A stretch of 64,000 nucleotides of DNA from Candidatus Magnetomicrobium cryptolimnococcus (GTDB lineage Bacteria > Nitrospirota > Thermodesulfovibrionia > Thermodesulfovibrionales > Magnetobacteriaceae), in the NCBI GenBank assembly GCA_018606805.1, contig JAGYWI010000001.1:186001-250000 (forward strand), read 5' to 3'. Each line of letters opens with the position of its first letter. Position 1 is the stretch's first letter. This document shows, piece by piece, positions 25,977 through 35,411 of the stretch. A program made the translations under genes and the position numbers. The notes beneath the pieces are model-generated. The model was not told the origin of the DNA and made no database searches. It worked only from the letters and a program-made list of their open reading frames with translations.

Positions 25977-26969
25977 TTATCTTACAAAGCGTCTAAAACC
26001 AGCAGCTTGCATAATCTCAATGTCATAGCCTCTAAATATTTGGTCTAAAAGCAAGTTAATACCAAGATTATCACTTGCGATATGGCCGGCGATGACAACA
26101 TTTACATGATACTTTTGAGCCTTTTTTCTATGTTCCTCACTTTGGTGCATACATACAAGTGTATTTATACCGCTAAGTGGGAGTGTTTCATATATATCTT
26201 CATGTCCTTCAGTGCCGCCTGTCATATCCACATATATGTGGCCAGCTCGCCTATTACCATCTCCAAGTACTATCTTTGGCCCGGCACCATTTTTCATTCC
26301 TTCTTTATATTCATCAATTTCCATAAGTAAATCTATTATATCGTCAAGCATATATGGTTTTTTATCATCAAATAACCGTTGCAAATATGTTTGCACCATA
26401 TTATCAGCTGGCGTATGTATACACATAAGGGAAATCCCAAGAAGCCTAGCGGCATCTACTGATTTTGTGTGATTGTATGGCATTATCTTTCGCTCAACCT
26501 CTTTCATACGTTCATCCATGATGCTTTCAACAACATTTATGGGGACACCGCTTCTACTAAACAAATCACACTGCATTTTCATAACATCATATAGCTTAGC
26601 GTATGCTGTTCCTTCTGGGTGATGAGCTATTATAAGGTCAATTGGCTGCTCCATACGTGAGTTTAGCCTATCGGCAAGTAATACCTCAGCTGTATCAACG
26701 TCTATGGCACACAGTATCTTTTTAATCGGCTCTCGCCCGCTATCATAGAGTATTCTTGTGTCTGAGTATGGATTGGTTAAGCATTGCTTATCAAAATAAT
26801 CTTTACAATCTTTATAATCTTTGTGATATTGTCTGTCATATTCTCTACATTTTGAGGTAACATACTCCGTTTCCTTAGCCTTTAAGGCTAACTGAACATT
26901 TTCCCTACCCCTTGGGTCATTTATTATACCAACTTCAACAGCCCTATAATATATTTCTTCTATATCCAT
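25977..26969 (-). CDS. Nif3-like (NGG1p-interacting factor 3) family protein
   Basis: 330 residues. The LIIAHHPEGTAY segment matches the metal-binding DLIIxHHP motif of Nif3 proteins, and the C-terminal VVIAGHIASDNLGINLLLDQIF corresponds to the second metal-ligand region (GHxxSE/D). An extra N-terminal region of about 80 residues precedes the core. Nif3 proteins form dinuclear-metal hexamers of unclear function. It lies between rpsU and dnaG on the same strand, where many genomes keep small conserved genes. Confidence 0.7.
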   Translation of the reverse strand: MDIEEIYYRAVEVGIINDPRGRENVQLALKAKETEYVTSKCREYDRQYHKDYKDCKDYFDKQCLTNPYSDTRILYDSGREPIKKILCAIDVDTAEVLLADRLNSRMEQPIDLIIAHHPEGTAYAKLYDVMKMQCDLFSRSGVPINVVESIMDERMKEVERKIMPYNHTKSVDAARLLGISLMCIHTPADNMVQTYLQRLFDDKKPYMLDDIIDLLMEIDEYKEGMKNGAGPKIVLGDGNRRAGHIYVDMTGGTEGHEDIYETLPLSGINTLVCMHQSEEHRKKAQKYHVNVVIAGHIASDNLGINLLLDQIFRGYDIEIMQAAGFRRFVR

Positions 26970-27016
26970 AGATTTATATTTGTCTTATTTTTCTATAAAT
27001 AATCAATATAACAAAG

Positions 27017-27050
27017 CCCCGCAACCGGAAAGCTGCGGGGATTTTTTTAT
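27017..27050. terminator. Hairpin CCCCGCA/TGCGGGG with T-run
   Basis: Perfect 7-bp GC-rich stem (27017-27023 with 27034-27040), followed on the plus strand by ATTTTTTTATTTT. The T-run is on the strand opposite to the neighbouring genes, so as a terminator of rpsU transcripts it would be weak, while it would block antisense transcription well. Confidence 0.45.
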
Positions 27051-27099
27051 TTTAAAACCTAAAAACTAAGGATTATAAACTACAAAAAAGCCTACCTAT

Positions 27100-27145
27100 T
27101 TAGCTCTTTTCCTGTTAGCTCTTTTTCTGGTTAGCTCTTTTCCTG
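27100..27145. repeat. Three tandem copies of TTAGCTCTTTTCCTG
   Basis: Copies at 27100-27114, 27115-27130 (one substitution, one extra base) and 27131-27145, just beyond the rpsU stop. Short tandem duplication of unknown meaning. Confidence 0.75.
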
Positions 27146-27181
27146 ACGCACTACCAAACAACATCTCGTTTCTTCCAAATA

Positions 27182-27376
27182 TCACTGATATACAGCCATA
27201 CGCCTTGCGGCCTTCTTTCTAGCGGCAATAACCTTTTTCTTTTTCTTGATGCTAGGCTTTTCGTAATGTTCTCTTTTTTTAATCTCGGATAATATACCTT
27301 CCTTTTCACATTGCTTTTTAAAGCGCTTTAAAGCAATCTCGAAAGAATCACTATCCTTCACATTAACTGTGGGCAT
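27182..27376 (-). CDS. rpsU: Ribosomal protein bS21
   Basis: 64 residues, standard size. The protein is very basic; the N-terminal [26 protein letters not shown] follows S21 (landmark [12 protein letters not shown]), as does the C-terminal [16 protein letters not shown] tail. bS21 sits at the 3' end of 16S rRNA in the small subunit and helps initiation. ATG 27376, preceded by a GGGGGG run, is preferred over the TTG at 27382. It is the promoter-proximal gene of rpsU, nif3, dnaG. Confidence 0.95.
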   Translation of the reverse strand: MPTVNVKDSDSFEIALKRFKKQCEKEGILSEIKKREHYEKPSIKKKKKVIAARKKAARRMAVYQ

Positions 27377-27654
27377 CCACAACCCCCCTCTCTATAGTTA
27401 AATTTATATTCATATATATTTTATTTTCTTTTTAGTATTAAGTACTATAACATACAATACTTGTATTGTCAAGCAAAGGATAATAATTACAAGACAAAAG
27501 TTTTAGGAAATTGTGGTGGTATAAGAGCAAATAGGATGCCTTTGCACCTTGTTTCTTAAAAAGATTACACTACAGTTTTTACTTTTTACTTTTTTTTTAA
27601 TTTGCTTGTATGTTAGACTATTTAATTAATTTATATTTTAAGGAGTGTATGGTT

Positions 27655-28329
27655 ATGCAAATAATAACACCGTTTGGGGTGCAAGCGTTATGTAAAAGGT
27701 GTGGGGAGTGTTGCGAAAAGGGTAGTCCCACGCTTCATATAAGTGATAGCGAGTTGATTAAAAATGGTACATTAACATACAGTGACCTTTTTACAATAAG
27801 AGAGGGAGAGCTTGTTTACAATAATATTGATGATGAGTTTGTTACAATTGACTACGAATTGATAAAACTACGGGAAAAACCATCGGGGCGCGTATGTATA
27901 TTTTACAACGAAGATAGTAAGGAGTGCCCTATATATGAAAATAGGCCTAATCAGTGTCGAGCTTATGAATGTTGGGATACTCAAAAATTTATGACTTTTT
28001 TTAATAGTGAAGAAAAACTAACGCGGGAACATATTATATATAATATGGGTTTTCTTAAAGAAATTGTTAATAAACATGAAGTTAAGTGCAGTTATGCAAA
28101 CCTATCAGACATTGTTCAAAGAATACAAAAGGGGACTGACATGGTAAGCGAGTTGTTTGAAATCATTGAATATGATAATACTCTTAGACATTTTCTTACA
28201 GAAAAATCCGGTATTCATGAAGACCACTTACCACTGCTACTTGGTAGGCCTATAATACAGACAATAATTATGTATGGTTACAGAATTGAAAGTAATGACG
28301 CTGGCACATATACGCTTGTTGCTATATAG
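27655..28329 (+). CDS. YkgJ-family cysteine-cluster protein
   Basis: 224 residues from ATG 27655 (AAGGAG nine bases upstream; ATG 27649 is also possible). The N-terminal CKRCGECC and the later CIFY...CPIYENRPNQCRAYEC cysteines form the CxxCxxCC / CxxY / RPxxCRxY pattern of the zinc- or iron-binding YkgJ family (UPF0153). The C-terminal 110 residues are helical and not recognised. Isolated plus-strand gene; function unknown. Confidence 0.75.
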   Translation: MQIITPFGVQALCKRCGECCEKGSPTLHISDSELIKNGTLTYSDLFTIREGELVYNNIDDEFVTIDYELIKLREKPSGRVCIFYNEDSKECPIYENRPNQCRAYECWDTQKFMTFFNSEEKLTREHIIYNMGFLKEIVNKHEVKCSYANLSDIVQRIQKGTDMVSELFEIIEYDNTLRHFLTEKSGIHEDHLPLLLGRPIIQTIIMYGYRIESNDAGTYTLVAI

Positions 28330-28420
28330 GAAATTTAATCAAGAATTAAGGATTTGCCCATAGGTTTGCCCCTACGTAATGGATTTGTAGGGGACAGACC
28401 TATGATGGTTATTATGCTTA

Positions 28421-28942
28421 TTATTCTTCAAATATATCTTTTATATCTACTTCAAGATGTTCTATAACGTTTGATTTAACTATACCTTCACCTTCAGCTA
28501 TAGAAAAAAGTTTATATTTATTCCCTTCAATTGTCAGTATTTCGATAGTTTCAAATTCAGGTAACACTATCCAGTATTCAGGGACATGGTAGCTTTCATA
28601 TATATCTTTTTTTGTAATCGTATCCTTGCCGATAGTTCCCTTTGAAACAATCTCGCAAACCATGTCTGGAACACCACGTACCCAATCTTGCGCTATAATC
28701 AGATTGTTTGTTCGAATAAATAAAATGTCAGGTTGTAACCGCTGCTCTCCTTCTTTAAAAATGACATCAAGGGGGGAATAAAAAACTTTACCTAATTTAT
28801 GTTTTCTTACATATGGACTTAAAATATTATAAAGATTACTGCTAATTATTTGGTGTTTTATAAAAGGACTTGGAGACACAACTTCCACTCCATTGATTAT
28901 CTCTGTTAGAGAGAATTCTCTTTCTAAGCCCCGAATGCTCAT
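28421..28942 (-). CDS. Uma2-family (DUF820) putative endonuclease
   Basis: 173 residues from ATG 28942. The core IINGVEVVSPSPFIKHQIISSNL and SPLDVIFKEGEQRLQPDILFI follow the Uma2 pattern (EL/GxxxxxxPsp..H; D-x(n)-QPDI), and VCEIVSKGTIGKDTITKKDIYESYHVPEYWIV carries the E-x-S-K catalytic pair of this PD-(D/E)xK fold (landmarks QPDILF, CEIVSKGT). A longer frame starting at 28999 lies inside the tRNA gene and is rejected. Such genes are common but their biological role is unclear. Confidence 0.75.
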   Translation of the reverse strand: MSIRGLEREFSLTEIINGVEVVSPSPFIKHQIISSNLYNILSPYVRKHKLGKVFYSPLDVIFKEGEQRLQPDILFIRTNNLIIAQDWVRGVPDMVCEIVSKGTIGKDTITKKDIYESYHVPEYWIVLPEFETIEILTIEGNKYKLFSIAEGEGIVKSNVIEHLEVDIKDIFEE

Positions 28943-28957
28943 TAAAGTTATTATAGA

Positions 28958-29042
28958 TGGTGCAGAAGGGGGGACTCGAACCCCCATGGGTTTCCCCACA
29001 CGCCCCTCAAACGTGCGTGTCTACCAGTTCCACCACTCCTGC
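28958..29042 (-). tRNA. tRNA-Leu (anticodon GAG)
   Basis: On the minus strand the acceptor GCAGGAG pairs with CTTCTGC (one G-T), followed by A and an encoded CCA. The D arm reads GGAACTGGTAGAC. The anticodon stem CACGT/GCGTG encloses TTGAGGG (anticodon GAG). There is a long class II variable arm and a T arm with GGTTCGAG. It reads CUC/CUU codons. A TATAAT at 29055-29060 (minus strand) with TTGTAA 18 bases further up forms a plausible promoter. Confidence 0.95.
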
Positions 29043-29182
29043 AATATGATATATATTATAATATAAATTGGCAGAATTTTACAATGGGTGTTAAAAATAA
29101 ATTTTGTTAAAAGGAGTGTAGTAAACGATAAAAGGAATAACTAAATATATGACAAGGCAAAAGTTTTAGGAAAGGGGGTGCG

Positions 29183-29264
29183 GGGGAAGAACCCTTTTTT
29201 CTAAAAGGGTTTTCCCCTGCCATCTTTTTCCTTAACTTAATGGCATTGGTGCGTAGGCGCACAT
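29183..29264. repeat. Dispersed palindromic element, copy g (two hairpins)
   Basis: GGGGGAAGAACCCTTTT and AAAAGGGTTTTCCCC (29183-29218) form a near-perfect 16-bp stem. A second hairpin GGTGCG-TAGG-CGCACA follows at 29249-29264. It lies between the gspD stop and the tRNA gene and repeats the two-part structure seen at 60471-60529. Confidence 0.7.
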
Positions 29265-29291
29265 CCCTGTTGTCCCTTTCCTATCTTTTTT

Positions 29292-31505
29292 TTATTTAGG
29301 AAAAGAAAATATCTTTCTAAATTCATCAGTTATTCTAGTTGTTTCCTCAACATTACTCAATATCCTTGGTGTAATAAGTATGATAAGCTCCTTTCTGTCA
29401 ACGCTTTTTTGTTCTGTTTTAAATAAATATCCAAGTACTGGTATATCACCAAGAAATGGCACTCTGGTGTCAGATTTACTAAAATTCTTTTGCATCAAAC
29501 CACCAAGCACTATGGTTTGGCCATTACCTGCAACCACGGAGGTGTCAATACGCCTTTTAATTATAGTTGGTGAATCAATAGAAGAGGTGCTCGTTTTTTG
29601 AGCATCGCTTACTTCTTGGAATATTTCAAGTGTAACAAGCCCTTGAGAATTTATCGTTGGCCGTATGCGTAGTATTATACCTGTACTTCTATATACAATA
29701 TTCCTATCAACTGAATTTTGAATATCAGTGCGTGATATTTCACTTGATATTGTCGGTATTTCATCACCAATTTGTATAGTTGCTTCCTCGTTATTTAGTA
29801 CCATCAAAGATGGTTTTGATAGTATTTCAAGTCTGTCATCTGAGGCCAAATGGTTTATGATAATAGCCAGTTTTTCGCTATTGGTGGTTAAATGGTACAA
29901 AAGCCCTTCAGCCCCAAGTTTACTAAATGGGTCTATGCTTGCATCACTTGTTGAACTAAGGGAAAACGGATTATTAAACATTTCATTATTTAAATACCAT
30001 GCAAAACCATAACTTATTGTATCACCCCATGACACCTCAGCTATCATGGCTTCTAACAGTACCTGTTTAGGTGGGGTGTCTATTTCTTGTAAAAGATGTA
30101 AAATATCCTCATACTTTTTTGGTGTTGTTACAACTATAACAACATTTCTTCTATCATCTGCCGTTATTTTTAACTCTTCAGCTTCTGTTTTTAATGTACT
30201 TTTAACAGGCTCGTTTGTTGCTTCTTTTGTTTGCGACTTGGTTGGTTCTTTTGTTGCGTTTCTGGTTTCTATTGTGGGGTCTTTTTTGGTACTTTGCCCG
30301 GTTTTTAGTTCAACTCCTGATGAAATACCATATACAGACTCAACCGAAGATACAAGCTCAGAGGCCTTTGCAAATTTAGGTGTGTAGGTATATGTGTTTT
30401 CTTCAACCCCTACCAAGTCTGCTGTATCAAGACGCCTAGCCCAACTTGCAACGAAATCAAGGACTCCTTTATCCGGTGCTACCACTAACACGCTATTTAT
30501 ATGGTTTACTGGGATAAACAGCACCCCCGGCTCATTTGGCGTATTGGCCACATTTATACCAGTACCTGTTATTATTGTGCTTAATTGTTTTACGAAATCA
30601 TCCGGCTTCCAGTAAGTGAGGGTAAGCATAAAGAGTTCCTTACCCTCTATATAGGGCACGTCCATCATATCTATGAAGGAAAGTACATCCTTCACTGATG
30701 ACGAAGGACCATCAATTATTAATGAATTCTTGGCATCATAGGTAGATACAGCAAGGCTTGGCTCAAGTTTAGTAGCATCGCTACCAGCCTGCTTATCAAG
30801 TTTATATATATAGCCAATAAGTGCCCTTATTTCAGCTGCCTTTAAATACTTTAGAGGCACTATCTGTACGACCTTTTCAGGCGTGTAACTAGCAGTGCGC
30901 CCTATGTTTATATTTGGTGGCAAGTTTACACTCTTATCTATCAATATGTATAAACTGCCGCTTTTTTCACCAACAATAAGTCCCTTTTGTCTTAGTATTT
31001 GAACAGAAATCTCAAAGACCTTATCAGGTGGCAGTTTTTCTGCCATTTTCAAAGTAACCGGGCTATTAACCCCACGGATAGATTCATCCAAAAAAAACGG
31101 TACCTTTAGCGTATCCCCTACCGTATAGACTATAAAGTCATAAAGAGGCATCCCCTCTACATTTATTGAGACACTGTTTGTTGTCTTTGTAAGCCCTTTG
31201 ATATTTATTGGATTAAGGGCTGATACCTCCTTACCAACCTTTTTCTTTTCATATTCGGGCAAGGCTATTATGTTGTCTTCTTTTTTTTGTAAAACCCCTG
31301 TATCTTTTTCATCTACCTCCTGTAATACATTGCTAGCACTAAAATCTTCTGCTACCACTGCCGTATTTGCTGAAGCATCTGTACCTGCCGATATAAACCG
31401 CCATCGCTCTTGTTCGGCCTTATCATTATTACTACTAGCACAGGCATAAATCGTTAAAAGCACCAACCCTATTAAAGCTAAAACCAAAACCCTTCTTTTC
31501 ATCAT
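29292..31505 (-). CDS. gspD: Type II secretion outer-membrane secretin GspD
   Basis: 737 residues from the double ATG at 31505. The lipoprotein-type signal LVLLTIYAC suggests it needs no separate pilotin. N0-N3 domains (about 60-480) precede the secretin core (about 500-735) with VLLEAMIAEVSWGDTI, NNEEATIQIGDEIP and VVLGGLMQKNFSKSDTRVPFLGDIPVLGYLF landmarks (VPFLGDIPVLGYLF is diagnostic). A Thr/Lys/Glu-rich linker of about 30 residues sits near 415-450. It is the last gene of the gspI-J-K-L-M-C-D unit. GspD forms the exit channel. Confidence 0.95.
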   Translation of the reverse strand: MMKRRVLVLALIGLVLLTIYACASSNNDKAEQERWRFISAGTDASANTAVVAEDFSASNVLQEVDEKDTGVLQKKEDNIIALPEYEKKKVGKEVSALNPINIKGLTKTTNSVSINVEGMPLYDFIVYTVGDTLKVPFFLDESIRGVNSPVTLKMAEKLPPDKVFEISVQILRQKGLIVGEKSGSLYILIDKSVNLPPNINIGRTASYTPEKVVQIVPLKYLKAAEIRALIGYIYKLDKQAGSDATKLEPSLAVSTYDAKNSLIIDGPSSSVKDVLSFIDMMDVPYIEGKELFMLTLTYWKPDDFVKQLSTIITGTGINVANTPNEPGVLFIPVNHINSVLVVAPDKGVLDFVASWARRLDTADLVGVEENTYTYTPKFAKASELVSSVESVYGISSGVELKTGQSTKKDPTIETRNATKEPTKSQTKEATNEPVKSTLKTEAEELKITADDRRNVVIVVTTPKKYEDILHLLQEIDTPPKQVLLEAMIAEVSWGDTISYGFAWYLNNEMFNNPFSLSSTSDASIDPFSKLGAEGLLYHLTTNSEKLAIIINHLASDDRLEILSKPSLMVLNNEEATIQIGDEIPTISSEISRTDIQNSVDRNIVYRSTGIILRIRPTINSQGLVTLEIFQEVSDAQKTSTSSIDSPTIIKRRIDTSVVAGNGQTIVLGGLMQKNFSKSDTRVPFLGDIPVLGYLFKTEQKSVDRKELIILITPRILSNVEETTRITDEFRKIFSFPK

Positions 31506-31621
31506 TAATTCACTACCCAATAAATGGATTTATCACGATTCCAAAGGTGCGGAAGCACACCTTCTGTGGGACTAGCCCCCTTGGTGAGAGTTTGAGGGCA
31601 AAGCCCTTATGCTTTATATCT
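31506..31621. repeat. Dispersed element copy h between gspC and gspD
   Basis: Contains GGTGCGGAAGCACACC (31546-31561), a diverged form of the GGTGCG-GAGG-CGCACC hairpin, then AGTTTGAGGGCAAAGCCCTTATGC with a GGGC/GCCC stem and an ATCTTT-T repeat running into the gspC stop. Confidence 0.5.
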
Positions 31622-32200
31622 TTATTTTTTATCTTTATCTTTATTTTTTATTTGAAAAATTTTCAATATATTTTCCACACTACCGTGTTTAAGTGTTACA
31701 GACACATCGTGTATGCCTTCAACAGTGGTATCATTTATATTGCTACCATCTTTAACCTTAAATATCGTGCCTTTGTCATCAACCAGTATAGCAGTGCTTT
31801 CTTGACCTAGTATAGTGCCAAGCAATTTATAGTTACTAATAGGCACAGGTGTAGGGGTTATTGACGGTGCAGCTGCTTGCCCGCTTGGCACTTGTTCGGG
31901 TGTTGGCGTTGGCGTTGGTGGGGCTGGTTTATCTTCTGGGTATATGCCATCTGGAAAAAATATGGCCTTTTTTTCTATGGTACTATATTGACGATTAAGG
32001 GCATCTTTTAAAATTGTAGCTGGATTTTTTTGAATCTCTAATGCCTTTTGCGGCTCTGATACTTCTACTTTACTACTTTTTTCTATATCTTTTATTATCA
32101 TAGTTGTAACGATAGTAATTATAAAAATCATCAAAATATCTACTTTCCAACTACTAAAGCGCTTTTTTATAAAACCTAAAGACACCTCAACTGCCCTCAC
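31622..32200 (-). CDS. gspC: Type II secretion protein GspC
   Basis: 192 residues from GTG 32200. A single membrane segment (about residues 22-38) is followed by a Pro/Thr-rich periplasmic linker (PAPPTPTPTPEQVPSG) and a homology-region domain with NYKLLGTILGQESTAILVDDKG, the GspC HR-domain pattern (landmark LLGTILG...AILVDD). No PDZ domain is present, so this is the short form. GspC links the inner-membrane platform to the secretin. The 3' end runs into an Lys/Asp-rich repeat (IKNKDKDKK) that matches a DNA tandem repeat. Confidence 0.82.
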   Translation of the reverse strand: MRAVEVSLGFIKKRFSSWKVDILMIFIITIVTTMIIKDIEKSSKVEVSEPQKALEIQKNPATILKDALNRQYSTIEKKAIFFPDGIYPEDKPAPPTPTPTPEQVPSGQAAAPSITPTPVPISNYKLLGTILGQESTAILVDDKGTIFKVKDGSNINDTTVEGIHDVSVTLKHGSVENILKIFQIKNKDKDKK

Positions 32201-32203
32201 ACA

Positions 32204-32707
32204 CTACATCGCACACGTTGAAATATTTAACACGTACGTCATGGGATTTGTTACTGTATCAACGGATAGGCTTTCAACATTAAAAAGAGGCCGCTGATTG
32301 TGTAGGGTTTCTAAAAGCATAATAAGCCCCTTTACACTTCCCTGAAGCACCATAGAAACTGTTGGCACTCTAAGTGCCCCTACGCTATCACCCTCTATAA
32401 AAGAAAAATTAACAACACTTAACCCACCTTCCCCTGCTGTCTCTGATACCAAGTCTACCATCTCTGCTTGTATCTCCGTTACATTTTGTTCTTGTGCATA
32501 AACAAGCTCTTTAAGGTTTTCGATACTGTCATGATTTTTTTCTTCTTCTTTATATCGTAAAACGAGGTTTTTTTTCAATAAAAGCGTTTTTTGTTTTTCC
32601 TCTATTAATGATTTCTTTTCGCTTATTTTATCATTTAAGGGTATAACAACTATACGAATTATAAGTAGTATAAATAGTATACCTATAATAGCCTTTTTTT
32701 TATCCAT
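32204..32707 (-). CDS. gspM: Type II secretion protein GspM (PilO-like)
   Basis: 167 residues from ATG 32707. One N-terminal membrane helix (about 5-24) and a coiled coil (about 28-80) precede a ferredoxin-like domain (SVVNFSFIEGDSVGALRVPTVSMVLQGSVKGLIMLLETL). This matches the GspM/PilO architecture. It overlaps gspL by 8 bp. The primary sequence is poorly conserved in this family; the call comes from topology and operon place. Confidence 0.75.
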   Translation of the reverse strand: MDKKKAIIGILFILLIIRIVVIPLNDKISEKKSLIEEKQKTLLLKKNLVLRYKEEEKNHDSIENLKELVYAQEQNVTEIQAEMVDLVSETAGEGGLSVVNFSFIEGDSVGALRVPTVSMVLQGSVKGLIMLLETLHNQRPLFNVESLSVDTVTNPMTYVLNISTCAM

Positions 32708-33875
32708 AACTACTAATATCTTCTGCAAACTCTACGTTTATCTTAAATCCATAATTATTATCACCTATCTTAAACGGAGTGCCGGACAGTTCAACCTTCT
32801 TGACCCCTCCCATTAGACTAATCAGCTTTATAGTTTCAAGCGGACTAGCAGACTCCATATCCACAGTTGCCGCACGCCCGTCTATGTTTATCTTACGTAC
32901 TACAACACCCACGGGTAGTGTTTGTGCAAATCTGTCTAAAATATAAAGTACAGAGGGCGTTTTAGCAAACTTACTGGCAAGTGCCTCTACCACATCTTTT
33001 GACTCCTGCTTGGCAGCCATTGCAGCAAATGAGGCTATTTCCTTATCAACCTTACTTATCTCACCTTCAAGCCCATTTATAGTTGAATTTAATCCTTTTA
33101 AACAATAGAAATTAAACACAACGTAGGCAATAAAGCAATAAAGGCTAACCCTTAAAATCAATGCCGTGTTTATATGGCTAAGCTTACTTGTAATTTTAAA
33201 TTGTCTCCACTTTAAATGCCTAAATCCTGCCGCTGATATAGGCATTGAGCTATTATGCTCAATAACCTCAAGGCCTTTGGTTTCTTCCTTAATAGAGTCT
33301 TTTAAACACCCAGCATACAGGTTTAGCTTATTTATACCCTGACCAAAGACGCCAAGACTTCGCATAAATAGGATTATGTCACTGCCTTGTGGCATACTCG
33401 TAAAGGTTCTAGAGCCAAGGAAACCATTTTTATCATGGGCAACTATGTGAAAAAATTTCCCCCCACGAAAACACGTAAGCTCAGCATGCTCTGAATAAAA
33501 TAAAAGTTCCTCACACACTACATAGCTATAGTTAAAATGTGGCTTTACTTGCTCAAGCACACTTTCCTCAAATGCCCAAATATCTATCATATAAAAATTA
33601 GTGCCTTTTTTTGCTATCTTATATTGAAAAGTTGGCTCCTTTAGCATAGGAAACAAATCCGGTACATCATTACTTATAATTGCACGAATATTCTTGTCAG
33701 CAGCAGGTGGGTACTTTTCCCTAGCGTGGTACGTCAGCTCCTTACTTACAATAAGCACGGCTTTGCCAAACCCTCGATTACTCTTACCACTAAGTTCAAC
33801 TAATATACCGTTTTTCTCTTTAAACAGGGTAAAAAACTTATCCTGATATAAAAAACAAACCTGCAAAGCCATCAA
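32700..33875 (-). CDS. gspL: Type II secretion protein GspL (PilM/PilN-like)
   Basis: 391 residues. The N-terminal cytoplasmic part (about 1-230) has an actin-like feel, followed by one membrane helix (about 240-258) and a periplasmic coiled coil plus ferredoxin-like domain with LDRFAQTLPVGVVVRKINID, a PilN/GspL-type motif. GspL recruits GspE to the membrane and pairs with GspM. It overlaps gspK by 4 bp. Sequence conservation is low, as usual for GspL. Confidence 0.8.
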   Translation of the reverse strand: MMALQVCFLYQDKFFTLFKEKNGILVELSGKSNRGFGKAVLIVSKELTYHAREKYPPAADKNIRAIISNDVPDLFPMLKEPTFQYKIAKKGTNFYMIDIWAFEESVLEQVKPHFNYSYVVCEELLFYSEHAELTCFRGGKFFHIVAHDKNGFLGSRTFTSMPQGSDIILFMRSLGVFGQGINKLNLYAGCLKDSIKEETKGLEVIEHNSSMPISAAGFRHLKWRQFKITSKLSHINTALILRVSLYCFIAYVVFNFYCLKGLNSTINGLEGEISKVDKEIASFAAMAAKQESKDVVEALASKFAKTPSVLYILDRFAQTLPVGVVVRKINIDGRAATVDMESASPLETIKLISLMGGVKKVELSGTPFKIGDNNYGFKINVEFAEDISSYG

Positions 33876-34765
33876 CCCTCTTTCCAGTAGTATATTTGAT
33901 ACGGATATAGGTTAGTTTCAATAAGCCCAATACCCATATTTACACTATATAGGCTGTTACCAGCCCCATCTCCGTACCGGACGGTTAGTACAAGATTACC
34001 AGACATCGTACAAAACTCCACCGCCTCATCTTCTGCATCAATGTTAAACACACTCCTAATCGTAGCACAAGGTGAAGTGCGATATTTCAGCATAGTCTTT
34101 CTATCTATTTTAAAAAATGCCATCATTAGCTCATCAGAGGCGGCCTTTGGGTTAAAGCCAGTGCTTGGCATTGTTGTCAAGTACGGTTCAAGTTGCCCGA
34201 AAATTTGTCTATTCATACCCCTTATAAGTAACAGTTCCTCAAGGTATTCAACATTTTTATTTCTAGGCCAATACTCTTTATTCATTGACGTATAGTAGTT
34301 GTTTTCCGCCCCTTGTGCCTTCTCTATATTATCACTATCTACCCAATCGCTTACACTATCCGAGATTTCTTTATAGTTGGCTATTTTTATCACCTTCATC
34401 AAGTTCTCAAATAATCCAACATCCAGATTATATAGAGAGACCATCCCATTAGTGTCTTGTACGCTAATTTCCACCTCCTTCCACACAGTTAATGGCCGGT
34501 TGTTTGCCCCAATACCACTAATGCCAAGTAAAGACCTGTCTGAAAACTCTATCCCGTCTGCCGTTTTCCTCCCTGTTAATATAACATATGTAAGCGTATC
34601 AATGGCAGAGTATACCTTCACCATAGCCCGTGATTTATTTTTAAACCCTATTGCTGTTTTAACGTGCTCCTTAACAAGCCAGTTAAAACCAATAGCAACG
34701 GTTATAATTATAGCCGACAGAAAAATTGACAGTAACACCGCAGAGCCACTCTTATTATTCCACAT
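33872..34765 (-). CDS. gspK: Type II secretion minor pseudopilin GspK
   Basis: About 297 residues from ATG 34765 (an upstream start at 34798 would enlarge the gspJ overlap from 11 to 44 bp). The N-terminus has the GspK-type hydrophobic helix after SGSAVLLSIFLSAIIITVAI. The hallmark SVSDWVDSDN and the later LLLIRGMNRQIFGQLEPYLTTMP match GspK (landmark DWVDSDN). GspK caps the pseudopilus with GspI and GspJ, which precede it here. Confidence 0.9.
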   Translation of the reverse strand: MWNNKSGSAVLLSIFLSAIIITVAIGFNWLVKEHVKTAIGFKNKSRAMVKVYSAIDTLTYVILTGRKTADGIEFSDRSLLGISGIGANNRPLTVWKEVEISVQDTNGMVSLYNLDVGLFENLMKVIKIANYKEISDSVSDWVDSDNIEKAQGAENNYYTSMNKEYWPRNKNVEYLEELLLIRGMNRQIFGQLEPYLTTMPSTGFNPKAASDELMMAFFKIDRKTMLKYRTSPCATIRSVFNIDAEDEAVEFCTMSGNLVLTVRYGDGAGNSLYSVNMGIGLIETNLYPYQIYYWKEG

Positions 34766-35411
34766 CCGGCTCTTTAAACCTCGAATTATTGCGCACATTG
34801 AAAATTATACTGTTGCGCTTATCCGGTCCATTATAACTTAACGCTATAAACTCCGGCAAAGTCCGCCCGCTTATTGAATTATACACATTAACCCAAGCGC
34901 TCTTTGCCGTATTTAGGTCCATTACATACACCTGAAAGGTTGCCTTATAAATGTTATCTATAATAATAGCCCTCGTCCCGTCTTTATAATGGCCAGATTT
35001 ATAAAGCTTTTCTATATCTTTAACCCCTCCAGTATAAATTGGCATCTCATAGTACACTAAAGAGTACCCCTGTGTTGCACTTTTTTCTTTAATAATCCAA
35101 GCAATAACAGGCCCTTCATTTGCCAAAGGGGCGGTTGTAGCATAACTTATCACGTTAGCATCACAATAAAAATACGGCACTGCGTTTCTACCGTCAATAG
35201 AAATATAGTAATCAAAAATCGAGTTAAAACTCTTGACAAGCCAAAACCCCTTGGCATAATCCCAAAATCTCAACCCATCGTCCATAACAGACTTATATTG
35301 CTTAAGCGCCTGATTTAGTGTAATAACACAAAACACACTCATAGCCGTAAATATGGCAAGCGCTATGATAACCTCAATAAGCGTATAACCACTATTTGTC
35401 CGCCTTAGCAC
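34755..35411 (-). CDS. gspJ: Type II secretion minor pseudopilin GspJ
   Basis: 218 residues. The short basic leader LRRTNSG is followed by YTLIEVIIALAIFTAMSVF, the prepilin cleavage site and helix, with the conserved Glu at +5. A beta-rich body with TFQVYVMDLN and WVNVYNSISGRTLPEFIAL patterns follows, in line with GspJ. It overlaps gspI by one base and gspK by 11 bp. Confidence 0.88.
   Translation of the reverse strand: MLRRTNSGYTLIEVIIALAIFTAMSVFCVITLNQALKQYKSVMDDGLRFWDYAKGFWLVKSFNSIFDYYISIDGRNAVPYFYCDANVISYATTAPLANEGPVIAWIIKEKSATQGYSLVYYEMPIYTGGVKDIEKLYKSGHYKDGTRAIIIDNIYKATFQVYVMDLNTAKSAWVNVYNSISGRTLPEFIALSYNGPDKRNSIIFNVRNNSRFKEPDVE

Noticed and set aside
28943-28999. Longer start for the Uma2-type protein inside the tRNA-Leu gene
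   Set aside because: The extra residues are encoded by the tRNA T arm and variable arm; the family similarity starts after ATG 28942.
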